Virus record (IMG/VR): IMGVR_UViG_3300025073_000188
Coordinates: 1-20,040 of that record
DNA: 20,040 bases
Strand: one strand, 5' to 3'
Source: a virus
Positions within the stretch are counted from its first letter, which is position 1. The number at the start of each line of letters is the position of its first letter. The notes beneath the pieces are model-generated. The model saw only the letters and a list, made by a program, of their open reading frames with translations. It did no database searches and had not been told where the DNA came from. A program made the position numbers and the translations under genes. This document shows positions 14,591-20,040 of the stretch, piece after piece.

Positions 14591-15094
14591 TTAGACTTGA
14601 AGAACAAGATTATCGCGTTTCAGCTCTTCCAACTCGCATCTCGGGCACGGAATGATGTGCCCCTGATACTCCCGGTACTCGAAACCGCAGACCCCGCACT
14701 TTCCGCCGTAGGAAATAACCTCCAAGCCGGGCCGCTCCCTCTCTTCATACCAGAATCTCACCCGCGGGGGTTCTTCAAAGAGGGCGAGCTGAAACTCGGC
14801 CTTTACCCGGTTGGCTAGTTTCCGCAGGCTCGCACCGCTCATGGTCGCAGCGTCGATCACAAGCACGGGACGAAGCACCTGCGGAACGACCCTCATCATG
14901 GCCGGGAGCCAGATGGCGCCCAAGTAGTGCGAAGCGTACACGCTGGCGATAGCCCCCGAGCGCCCCGGTCCCATGACGGAACGGATCATTACGCTTCGGT
15001 GTTCAAGGGGATCAATGGGGCTAGGTGGACTGACAATGCTGTCCAGCTTCTCTTTCAGCCGGGCGAAAAACTCAGGTTCGGTGACGATTTTCAT
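14591..15094 (-). CDS. Phosphoribosyltransferase-like protein with C-terminal zinc ribbon
   Basis: This is a 167-residue protein. Residues 35-67 (VMIRSVMGPGRSGAIASVYA, then GAIWLPAMM) and 77-91 (VLVIDAATMSGASLRKL) have the order of a type I PRTase core. The second stretch corresponds to the PRPP-binding loop (usual form hhhhDD.hhTGxTh), here with D-A-A-T-M-S-G, so one acidic residue is missing. The C-terminal part carries two CxxC pairs (CGVCGFEYREYQGHIIPCPRC), a zinc ribbon. A nucleotide salvage, base-modification or nucleotide-sensing role is possible; loss of the second acid could mean binding without catalysis. GAGG lies 10 bases before the ATG. It is placed between a small Cys-rich gene and the 62-residue gene in the pre-terminase operon. 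Confidence 0.65.
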   Translation of the reverse strand: MKIVTEPEFFARLKEKLDSIVSPPSPIDPLEHRSVMIRSVMGPGRSGAIASVYASHYLGAIWLPAMMRVVPQVLRPVLVIDAATMSGASLRKLANRVKAEFQLALFEEPPRVRFWYEERERPGLEVISYGGKCGVCGFEYREYQGHIIPCPRCELEELKRDNLVLQV

Positions 15095-15099
15095 CTTAG

Positions 15100-15411
15100 C
15101 TACACCTCATATTGAGTAAGCAAAAAATCCGAGTGCTGTTTGCACCCAAAATTTGAGCGCGTGCGAACGGCGCTGAAATCGGAAGTCGGGCGGGAATCGT
15201 CTGTTACAACAAGGACCGCCACTTCTTTGTCGAATTGAATTGCCCCCATTCGCCTACAAACGCCTGTGTCTTTATTCTGTGGATATCTCTGATCCCAACT
15301 CTTGCAGGTCGCGCATCGAGGGGGGTTGAGCAATCTCAAATCGTCGTTCATCTCAGCCTCCAAATCACCCGCCCGCAGGGACATTCTATACAACTGGAAA
15401 GGATTCTTCAT
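15100..15411 (-). CDS. Small Cys-rich (zinc-binding) phage protein
   Basis: A 103-residue protein with CATCKSWDQRY (C33/C36), GVCRRMG and FGCKQHSDF, spaced as a four-ligand Cys cluster. Small phage proteins with the order 'C.xCxxW…G.C…T…FGC' are familiar from phage genomes and have no assigned function to my knowledge. The start overlaps the stop of the preceding 102-residue gene (ATGA). It ends six bases before the PRTase-like gene. Zinc binding is inferred from Cys spacing; nucleic-acid contact would be a guess. Confidence 0.65.
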   Translation of the reverse strand: MKNPFQLYRMSLRAGDLEAEMNDDLRLLNPPRCATCKSWDQRYPQNKDTGVCRRMGAIQFDKEVAVLVVTDDSRPTSDFSAVRTRSNFGCKQHSDFLLTQYEV

Positions 15412-15716
15412 TCCTCAATTTCTGCCAAAATTTGTGGCATGGGACAATTCTTCTTGTGCCCGCCCTGGCAGCCGGTACAGAACTCCTTAGAAACCTGCCC
15501 CATGCCGTTGCGAATGGCGATGTGAGGACGGATACGGATTAGCAGATTAAGGAGACGGTTAATATGAGCATCCTTATCGGCAAGGGCCTGCTCAAGCTCG
15601 GGAAGTATTGAATCAGGCCCCGGCTGCGGTGCTAGGCTCTCCCCGCTTTGGGCTCCCTGTGGTGCCTGTCCCTTGCTCGCCAAGATTTTCCCCAACACTT
15701 CGTCCTTTTTCGCCAT
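15408..15716 (-). CDS. Small phage protein with C-terminal Cys motif
   Basis: A 102-residue protein, MAKKDEVLGKILASKGQAPQ start, a Pro/Gln linker, a probable coiled coil (LPELEQALADKDAHINRLLN) and a C-terminal CTGCQGGHKKNCPMP cluster (three Cys and one His, possible zinc site). The start is secure: AGGAGGA lies 7 bases before the ATG. It overlaps the last 104 bases of the upstream zinc/HTH gene in another frame, an unusually long overlap. The stop overlaps the next start (ATGA). Function unknown. Confidence 0.65.
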   Translation of the reverse strand: MAKKDEVLGKILASKGQAPQGAQSGESLAPQPGPDSILPELEQALADKDAHINRLLNLLIRIRPHIAIRNGMGQVSKEFCTGCQGGHKKNCPMPQILAEIEE

Positions 15717-16350
15717 CGTTTTCTCCTCCTGTTAGTTGCCGCCTTTTACGTGCATCTTCCAAAACTTTCTGTTGCTCCCCGGAAACCAAATCCTCGAGCT
15801 CGTCCTGTCCGGGCTTTTTTGCCTTGACCTGATGAAGCAAGACGGCGGTATCGCGGATCTGCCCGATCACAGTCACGTAGGACATGAGGCTTTTCCGCTT
15901 CAACTCCGACTCCGCCGGCGAGGCCACGTCGTCCAAAAGCAGACTCCGGGCCAAGAGGTATTGATTGAGGCACCATCGGATTTGCCGATCTTCGGCGCCG
16001 TTCAAGGGGAAGGGGCTGTAGGCAATTACCCGCTTGGCGAGGTCCAACAGACTTGCCTTAATCTCGGGCGCGACAACCGGGATGAGGTGCTCTTCATAGT
16101 GCCAACCGATGTAGAGACTATTGAGTCCGTAGTCTTTTTCGATGTGGCTGAAGAAGTCGCCCTCGAGGAGTTTGCGGTTTACCTCGCTTCGGTAATCCGA
16201 AGCGCACACGGTACAGTTCCGGCCGTTTTTGAGCGCAAGGGGAATTTTGTTTGCTTGGAACTCGGTCTCGAAGCGTTGGACAATGGTCTCAATCGCTTCC
16301 AGACTTAAGCGCCCAAAAATAGCCGCTCTCTTGGCAACGCTATTGGCCAT
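15613..16350 (-). CDS. Zinc/HTH-like protein, candidate small terminase subunit
   Basis: The start is set at 16350 (MANSVAKRAAIFGRLSLEAI) because AAGGAC precedes it by about 10 bases. The 245-residue product has an N-terminal helical part, then a CxxC-type segment (NCTVCASDYRSEVNRKLLEG) running into a helix-turn-helix-like stretch (DFFSHIEKDYGLNSLYIGWH) with a following helical body. The C-terminal 45 residues are Gly/Glu-rich and disordered and overlap the next gene. A small DNA-binding protein a few genes before terL is where the DNA-recognising small terminase normally lies, so that is the best guess. An alternative is a transcription factor of the late operon. No recognised family decides this. 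Confidence 0.5.
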   Translation of the reverse strand: MANSVAKRAAIFGRLSLEAIETIVQRFETEFQANKIPLALKNGRNCTVCASDYRSEVNRKLLEGDFFSHIEKDYGLNSLYIGWHYEEHLIPVVAPEIKASLLDLAKRVIAYSPFPLNGAEDRQIRWCLNQYLLARSLLLDDVASPAESELKRKSLMSYVTVIGQIRDTAVLLHQVKAKKPGQDELEDLVSGEQQKVLEDARKRRQLTGGENDGEKGRSVGENLGEQGTGTTGSPKRGEPSTAAGA

Positions 16351-16609
16351 GAAGGATATTGTCCTTGGTAATCTCAAGCAACGCAATGATGTCGCGCATC
16401 GTCATGTTGGCGCACACCCAGTTGCTTTTCCAGCGGCCGGGAACTTCCTTGTCGAAGGTGAGCATGGCAACAAAAACCTGATCGGGATTTATCTTGCCGG
16501 TCTCGATCTCCTGCACCAAATCCTTGAGCTGTTCCAGCGGAGAGACTAGCCGGGAGTCGCCAGCCTTGATGGCCCGCTCGACGTTCAAGTGGGTCACTTT
16601 GTCATTCAT
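16340..16609 (-). CDS. Small conserved phage protein, function unknown
   Basis: An 89-residue protein. Its middle (LEQLKDLVQEIETGKINPDQ then VFVAMLTFD) and end (TMRDIIALLEITKDNILHGQ) match a pattern I recall from small phage proteins near replication or packaging genes ('LLxxvkeIexGkinpd.vlvlll…iALLEIaK..il'). Two helices flank one beta strand and there are no catalytic motifs. AAAGGA 5 bases before the ATG supports the start. The start also overlaps the stop of a possible 14-codon frame (ATGA), and the 3' end overlaps the next gene's start by 11 bases. Confidence 0.65.
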   Translation of the reverse strand: MNDKVTHLNVERAIKAGDSRLVSPLEQLKDLVQEIETGKINPDQVFVAMLTFDKEVPGRWKSNWVCANMTMRDIIALLEITKDNILHGQ

Positions 16610-16650
16610 GAAATTCCTTTAGACCCTTCCTTAATGGGGTTGTAGTTCAT
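16606..16650 (-). CDS. Possible 14-residue mini-gene linking two genes
   Basis: ATG at 16650 opens MNYNPIKEGSKGIS and ends TGA at 16608-16606. Its start overlaps the upstream stop (ATGA) and its stop overlaps the downstream ATG (ATGA). The double overlap could pass ribosomes from one gene to the next, or be chance in a 37-base gap. Confidence 0.3.
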   Translation of the reverse strand: MNYNPIKEGSKGIS

Positions 16651-16844
16651 TTTTTCCTAGTCAATCGCGCGACTTTACCGCGACCATTAACTGTCGTGTG
16701 CAACTTTTCTTTTCGGTCACGATAGAGCGATTCACGTCGCTTAAGTTCTTTGCCCGTAAGGGGCTTATAAATCTCCAGCCAGTTAATCCCCAAGTTTTCA
16801 CACACCTTCAGATGCTCACGGCGACTAATAATCTCGATTGCCAC
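16647..16844 (-). CDS. Small basic phage protein, function unknown
   Basis: A 65-residue, Lys/Arg-rich protein (IEIISRREHLKVCENLGINW; KELKRRESLYRDRKEKLHTT). It starts with GTG at 16844, overlapping the upstream TAG (TAGTG). The helical basic middle suggests nucleic-acid contact, but no domain is recognised. It is part of the tightly packed pre-terminase series. Confidence 0.55.
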   Translation of the reverse strand: MAIEIISRREHLKVCENLGINWLEIYKPLTGKELKRRESLYRDRKEKLHTTVNGRGKVARLTRKK

Positions 16845-17107
16845 TACTCGCCTTCTTCTTCCTCCCCGTCCCCCACTTTCACTTTGATCTTCTCCTTAGG
16901 TTCGATGGTAACCACCATATCGCCGTCCCGGTAGGTGAGCAACTCGTGCTTGTGCATGAGGTCCAACAACTCTTGCTTCTTTACTGTTTCCTCACGCAAC
17001 GCGAGCAACCTTGCATCTCGAATCTCCACGTAGGCTTCTGCCGCTGCAGTAATTTCCGGGATCGCATCCGGTAATTCCATCCCCTCAAGAGATTCTTGCT
17101 TAGCCAT
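16844..17107 (-). CDS. Small coiled-coil phage protein of a conserved unknown family
   Basis: An 87-residue protein. MAKQESLEGMELPDAIPEIT is followed by AAEAYVEIRDARLLALREET, a long helix, then LMHKHELLTYRDGDMVVTIE and a KVKVGDGEEEE tail. The order 'EI…aAeaYveiRd.Rm.l..eE…k..Ll.lM..hgL..Y…d..V.i….kvKVk' is one I recall as a widespread small phage protein of unknown role, often near replication genes. The end is strongly acidic. GGGGG lies about 6 bases upstream of the ATG. It overlaps the next GTG start by one base. Confidence 0.7.
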   Translation of the reverse strand: MAKQESLEGMELPDAIPEITAAAEAYVEIRDARLLALREETVKKQELLDLMHKHELLTYRDGDMVVTIEPKEKIKVKVGDGEEEEGE

Positions 17108-17450
17108 CTGTTCCCCCTGTCCTCAGTATGATTTTCGCCTTTCCGAGTTCCGATAGGTACACGCCGACATAAAGGCCGATGGTATATATCATGGCATCTC
17201 GCCGGTTGATTTCACTTGGGACATCGCCCAACGCTTCTATAGCCTTACCTCCCGTGGCTGCCTTGAGCATCACTTCTGTGAACACGTAGCCGTCGGGGTC
17301 ATTGATTATCTCCGGGAGGCTGGCAAGGTGAGTGTTGTTACGAAAAGCTGTAATCAATGCTTCTACCGCTCCCCGATTTGCGCGATCACAGAGGTCTGCG
17401 ACCAACTTACGTCCGACGACTAGTTTTTGCCTTAGAATTTCTTCGTCCAT
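17100..17450 (-). CDS. Small helical phage protein, function unknown
   Basis: The start is placed at ATG 17450 (MDEEILRQKLVVGRKLVADL), with GGAG 10 bases upstream; longer in-frame extensions overlap the preceding gene and have no SD. The 116-residue product is mainly helical (CDRANRGAVEALITAFRNNT; MIYTIGLYVGVYLSELGKAK). No domain is recognised. The mix of a hydrophobic helix near the C-terminus and a charged start does not look like a membrane protein. It overlaps the preceding ribbon-helix-helix candidate by about 44 bases and the next gene by 8. Confidence 0.55.
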   Translation of the reverse strand: MDEEILRQKLVVGRKLVADLCDRANRGAVEALITAFRNNTHLASLPEIINDPDGYVFTEVMLKAATGGKAIEALGDVPSEINRRDAMIYTIGLYVGVYLSELGKAKIILRTGGTDG

Positions 17451-17652
17451 GCTTTTCTTGCTCCGACATCGGCCATATAATTTGCCCACCCTTATCTTCC
17501 CAGTTATTTGACTGAAGCCTTTCCCACTCTGCGGCAACCAAATAAGCGAGAGTGAGGGACATTTTTTCCCTACGGGCTGAAGAGAGGATCTTTAACTTAC
17601 CCCAGATGGTATCAGCGCAACGGATGGAACGGGCTCTAGGCTGGTCATCCAC
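17407..17652 (-). CDS. Possible ribbon-helix-helix DNA-binding protein
   Basis: A GTG at 17652 with AAGGA 7 bases upstream is the best start; an in-frame ATG at 17691 has no SD and lies in a promoter-like TTGACA. The 81-residue product begins VDDQPRARSIRCADTIWGKL and continues KILSSARREKMSLTLAYLVA then AEWERL. A short strand (RSIRC) followed by two helices fits an Arc/MetJ-type fold, which dimerises to read operators. It is the first gene of the leftward series and sits next to the divergent control region, which suits a regulator. The C-terminal 15 residues overlap the next gene. The fold is inferred from pattern only. Confidence 0.5.
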   Translation of the reverse strand: MDDQPRARSIRCADTIWGKLKILSSARREKMSLTLAYLVAAEWERLQSNNWEDKGGQIIWPMSEQEKHGRRNSKAKTSRRT

Positions 17653-17718
17653 GCCAATTCCTTTACTATATTCAAAACCCGTTGTCAACATATATTTACA
17701 AGTGAATTATTTCTTTTC

Positions 17719-17748
17719 TTGACATCTTCCCCGCTCTTCGTTTATTCT
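17719..17748 (+). promoter_or_regulatory. Candidate promoter of the rightward replication genes
   Basis: TTGACA (17719-17724) and TATTCT (17743-17748, 4/6 match) are 18 bases apart. Transcription would begin near 17755, about 90 bases before the endonuclease VII start, and would pass through two GCCGGTCG direct repeats and an 11-bp hairpin. Confidence 0.5.
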
Positions 17749-17761
17749 CATTTTCATCCTG

Positions 17762-17781
17762 GCCGGTCGCGCAGCCGGTCG
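17762..17781 (+). repeat. Two direct repeats GCCGGTCG, 12-base period
   Basis: GCCGGTCG occurs at 17762-17769 and 17774-17781, just after the predicted rightward promoter. A spacing of about one helical turn suits a protein-binding site such as an operator, but two short copies alone are weak evidence. Confidence 0.35.
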
Positions 17782-17795
17782 AAGAAGTCCAACCG

Positions 17796-17824
17796 GGTCT
17801 GGGGTGTTCTCAGCACCCCAGACC
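17796..17824 (+). promoter_or_regulatory. 11-bp perfect hairpin in the 5' leader of the endonuclease VII gene
   Basis: GGTCTGGGGTG (17796-17806) and CACCCCAGACC (17814-17824) are perfect inverted repeats with a 7-base loop. No T-run follows on either strand, so this is not a standard terminator. It ends 10 bases before the SD (AGAGG at 17834), so it could be an operator or an mRNA element controlling translation or stability. Confidence 0.6.
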
Positions 17825-17843
17825 ACACTACTGAGAGGTGGAA

Positions 17844-18302
17844 ATGCTGTCTATCAAATCTCATTGTAAACGTGGACATGATATTAGCCTGGTCGGACGC
17901 AATCATCACGGAGATTGCCGACCATGTTCAAGATTGCGCAAAGTCAAATATTATCATCTAAATAAAGAAAAAATTAAGGCCTGCAGGAAAACGTACCGAG
18001 AGGCAAATCCTGAAAAAGTTAGAGGAGTGCGTTTAAAGCGGGAGTATGGAATTACAATTAGACAATACCAAAGCCGTCTAGCCAAACAAAATAATAAGTG
18101 CGCAGCTTGTGGTTGTTCAGGGCAAAAACTGGTAGTTGACCACGACCATATAACAAAACAAATTAGAGATTTGTTATGCGATGGTTGTAATAGAGGTATT
18201 GGGCAACTTAGAGACGATCCTATTGTAATCCGCAGAGCAGCACGTTATGTAGAATCTCACCGGCAGCAATCATTAACCCTTAGAGTTCATCATGTCGGAT
18301 GA
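17844..18302 (+). CDS. Recombination endonuclease VII family protein
   Basis: This is a 152-residue protein from the ATG at 17844 (AGAGG 5 bases upstream; an in-frame GTG at 17838 lies inside the SD and is less likely). It has an N-terminal zinc knuckle (C8, H12, C25, C28: HCKRGHDISLVGRNHHGDCR), a basic helical linker, and the endonuclease VII core: C86/C89 (CAACGC), D99-H-D-H102 (VVDHDHITKQIRDLLC) and C112/C115 with N116 (CDGCNRGIGQL). The DHDH and CxxCN motifs match T4 gp49-type nucleases. Those resolve branched DNA before packaging or, in many small phages, act as homing-type nucleases. It overlaps the next gene by 11 bases. It is the first gene of the rightward module. Confidence 0.88.
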   Translation: MLSIKSHCKRGHDISLVGRNHHGDCRPCSRLRKVKYYHLNKEKIKACRKTYREANPEKVRGVRLKREYGITIRQYQSRLAKQNNKCAACGCSGQKLVVDHDHITKQIRDLLCDGCNRGIGQLRDDPIVIRRAARYVESHRQQSLTLRVHHVG

Positions 18303-19488
18303 TCTTCCAACAATAAAGGCTCATCCCGATTTTGATTCGTTTAGCTCCGACGAGCTAAAAATCCATATTCGATCCTTAGAGGAGCAGGTCAATTTCGGCC
18401 AGGTTCATGGCGCCGAGCACCTGGTTATTGTCTCCCTTATCCAGGAGCGGCGATCAGCCCAGGCGGAGCTCGCCCGGAGGAACGGACTTGGACCCCCGAA
18501 CCAACAGCCGGAGTTCTGGCCGGAGTTTTTAAACGCAAAGGACTTTTTAAGCAAGCCCGAAGACCCTCAAAGATGGATATGGGAGGATTGCCTGGCGGCT
18601 GGGGTGGCTTCCATCCTGGTAGCAAAGCCGAAGGTAGGTAAATCTTTTCTCGCCACTAATCTGGCCATCGCCATAGCCCGCGGCTATCCTTTTTTGGCCC
18701 GGGGGGTAACTCAAGGTCCAGTCGCCTACCTCTCCTTAGACGCCACGCACGACGAGATGAGGGACGTTTTTAAGATATTCGGCCTTAAAGACAGCGACCC
18801 GATTTTTATCCATACGGGGCGGGCGCCGGTCAAGGCGCAAAAGTGGGTCATGGAACAGGTAGGTAAAAACGGAGTTAAGCTATTGATCGTCGATACGCTG
18901 CAAAAAGTCTTCAGGTTTCAAAATATTAACGACTACTCGGAAATTAACAACGCGACAGAGCCTCTATTGAGCGCAGCTAAAGAACAAGGCTGCCATGTGA
19001 TGTTTTTGCATCACGCGGGAAAGGAGAGCAGGGACGATCTCGACTCTGCGATTGGAAGCACTGGGCTTCGGGGTCTCGCCTATACCTATCTTCATCTCAA
19101 ACGCTTATCGGAAAGCACCCAACGCATTTTGAGAACCGATCAAAGAGGGGGCCGTAATTTCGACGAAATCGCTATCTCGGACGGAAAGGACGGGTGGATC
19201 GAGAAGATCGGCACGCGAATGGATGCAGAGATTGAAATTTTTAAGCCCCAGATAATAGAATTTTTAGAAGAGCAACCTGGCGCCCAGGAGAAGGAGATCC
19301 ACATGGCAATCCCAGGGCAAGGTCGAATCATGTCACGAGCCTTAAGAGCGTTGATGAAGCTTAGGGAGGTCGAAAGAACGGGAACCGGCAAACGGGGTAA
19401 CGCCTTCCACTACTATCTAGCTGGCCAGTTGATTCAGGAACCGGAAAAGGAAGAGGAAAAAGAACGGAGCTTGTTCCAAGCAAAATGA
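18292..19488 (+). CDS. RepA/DnaB-like RecA-fold ATPase, putative replicative helicase
   Basis: This is a 398-residue protein. After an N-terminal helical part with RIWEDC-like entry (residues 93-104), it has Walker A AKPKVGKS (111-118, K117), a strand-helix with YLSLDATHDEM, Walker B LLIVDTL (D201), and a sensor-like HVMFLHHAGKE (H240/H241). GSTGLRGLAYTYLHLKR then resembles motif 4 of AAA_25/RepA ATPases. Residues 316-376 form a winged-helix-like domain. RepA-type hexameric helicases unwind DNA at origins; here it would start phage replication, though a general DnaB-like or recombination ATPase is possible. It is coupled to endonuclease VII upstream and to the methyltransferase remnant downstream (ATGA). 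Confidence 0.8.
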   Translation: MSDDLPTIKAHPDFDSFSSDELKIHIRSLEEQVNFGQVHGAEHLVIVSLIQERRSAQAELARRNGLGPPNQQPEFWPEFLNAKDFLSKPEDPQRWIWEDCLAAGVASILVAKPKVGKSFLATNLAIAIARGYPFLARGVTQGPVAYLSLDATHDEMRDVFKIFGLKDSDPIFIHTGRAPVKAQKWVMEQVGKNGVKLLIVDTLQKVFRFQNINDYSEINNATEPLLSAAKEQGCHVMFLHHAGKESRDDLDSAIGSTGLRGLAYTYLHLKRLSESTQRILRTDQRGGRNFDEIAISDGKDGWIEKIGTRMDAEIEIFKPQIIEFLEEQPGAQEKEIHMAIPGQGRIMSRALRALMKLREVERTGTGKRGNAFHYYLAGQLIQEPEKEEEKERSLFQAK

Positions 19489-19607
19489 CTTGGCTAATTT
19501 TACAGGAAGACGCAAGGAGGATTCCGCTTAAAGACGGGATAGTCCAGACGGTGGTGAATAATCTGGTTTTTGTTCATGGGGTCACTGTACCCCCGGAAGT
19601 GGGGTGA
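19485..19607 (+). pseudogene. Decayed N-terminal copy of a DNA methyltransferase
   Basis: A 40-codon frame starting at the ATGA overlap with the ATPase gene reads MTWLILQEDARRIPLKDGIV then QTVV. This aligns without gaps with the start of the methyltransferase that follows (MGWIILQGDARNIPLKDNSV QCVITSPPYW). It loses similarity just before the SPPYW motif, continues with unrelated residues and stops with TGA. It therefore lacks any catalytic part. It is probably a leftover of a tandem duplication or gene replacement, kept in frame with the operon. Confidence 0.65.
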
Positions 19608-19617
19608 TGTCAACAAT

Positions 19618-20040
19618 ATGGGGTGGATAATTTTGCAAGGGGACGCTAGAAACATTCCCTTGAAAGACAATTCGGTTCAGTGCGTGATTACGTCCCCTCC
19701 ATATTGGTAATTGGGACCTTCGAGACTACAAGATCGCCCCGAGCGTGTGGGGAGATGGCTGGCTCGGGGTACTCGGCCTTGAGCCCACCATAGAGCTGTA
19801 CGTTGAGCACCTCGTGGAGATATTCAAAGAGATCCGCCGGGTGTTGAGAAAGGATGGGACCGTATGGATAAATTTGGGTGACTCCTATGCCGGCTCCTGG
19901 GGCAACCATCATCCAACCGGCAAGGGAGGCCAACGCCCGAAAGCAACAGAGCGATTCCAACGGGAAGCATGGGGCGATAAGAGTTTCAAGCCACCCATGG
20001 CAGATGCCCCCGGTCTCAAGCCCAAAGACCTCTGCATGAT
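19618..20040 (+). pseudogene. DNA methyltransferase (beta-class, SPPY motif), frameshifted, partial
   Basis: From the ATG at 19618 the frame reads MGWIILQGDARNIPLKDNSV then QCVITSPPYW and hits TAA (19708-19710). In the +1 frame from 19715 it continues DLRDYKIAPSVWGDGWLGVL and, without further stops, VNLGDSYAG-like INLGDSYAGSWGNHHPTG and PGLKPKDLCM up to the window end. Removing the 7 bases TAATTGG (19708-19714) restores SPPYWDLRDY, the usual sequence of N4-cytosine/N6-adenine beta-class methyltransferases with catalytic SPPY. The SAM-binding FxGxG motif should lie beyond the window. As it stands the gene is broken, unless an assembly error, programmed frameshift or restart applies. It would modify phage DNA against host restriction. 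Confidence 0.75.

Noticed and set aside
17660-17688. Minus-strand promoter from TTGACA at 17688 with TAAAGG
   Set aside because: The -10 matches only 3 of 6 and the site overlaps the possible first codons of the leftward gene; kept only as a weak possibility.
17796-17824. Intrinsic terminator
   Set aside because: A strong hairpin, but no T-run on either strand and it lies directly before a gene start.
1-20040. CRISPR arrays, tRNAs, insertion sequences, integrase or att sites
   Set aside because: No spaced repeats, cloverleaf arms, transposase-like proteins or terminal inverted repeats were seen by eye.

Overview
The window is part of a double-stranded DNA tailed-phage genome, most likely a short-tailed (podovirus-like) bacteriophage. 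It could be free, metagenome-derived or integrated; I see no integrase, att site, tRNA or host gene. The evidence is a compact block of overlapping small genes with strong Shine-Dalgarno (SD) sites, a large terminase, a P22-type portal, a scaffold-like protein, an N4-gp56-type major capsid protein, a beta-helix virion protein and an ejection-type protein. The host cannot be named.

Layout. From about 17.65 kb down to 1, nearly everything is on the minus strand and reads as one packaging and virion module. First come small pre-terminase genes (17652-14388): a ribbon-helix-helix candidate, several conserved phage unknowns, a zinc/helix-turn-helix protein that could be the small terminase, and a phosphoribosyltransferase-like protein with a zinc ribbon. 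Then follow the large terminase (14388-11761), an HNH endonuclease, the portal, an unknown, a very small hydrophobic peptide, the scaffold candidate, two small virion-type proteins, a 465-base gene-free leader, the capsid protein, a beta-helix protein, a run of small unknowns, an adaptor-like protein, a GNAT-like protein and the start of an ejection-type protein that leaves the window. A plus-strand HNH gene (1399-1932) sits antisense inside this module. From 17.7 kb rightwards the plus strand carries a divergent replication module: an endonuclease VII family protein, a RepA/DnaB-like ATPase and a frameshifted DNA methyltransferase that leaves the window.

The most striking structure is in the terminase. 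Its ORF contains a 367-residue intein (12844-13944) inserted next to the Walker B motif. The intein has splicing blocks A, B, F and G in the terminase frame but no recognisable in-frame endonuclease. Instead, a 316-residue HNH endonuclease with four Cys-rich zinc-knuckle-like units lies on the same strand in the +1 frame, nested in the intein. It has its own ATG and a near-perfect SD (AGGAGGG, 9 bases upstream). Two open frames therefore share about 950 bases, overlapping both splicing domains. This looks like an intein and its homing nuclease translated separately from overlapping frames.

Other points of interest are a strongly structured 5' leader with its own promoter before the capsid gene, a 7-base frameshift and a decayed tandem copy of the methyltransferase N-terminus, an 11-bp hairpin before the endonuclease VII gene, and four HNH/endonuclease-VII-type nucleases in 17 kb.
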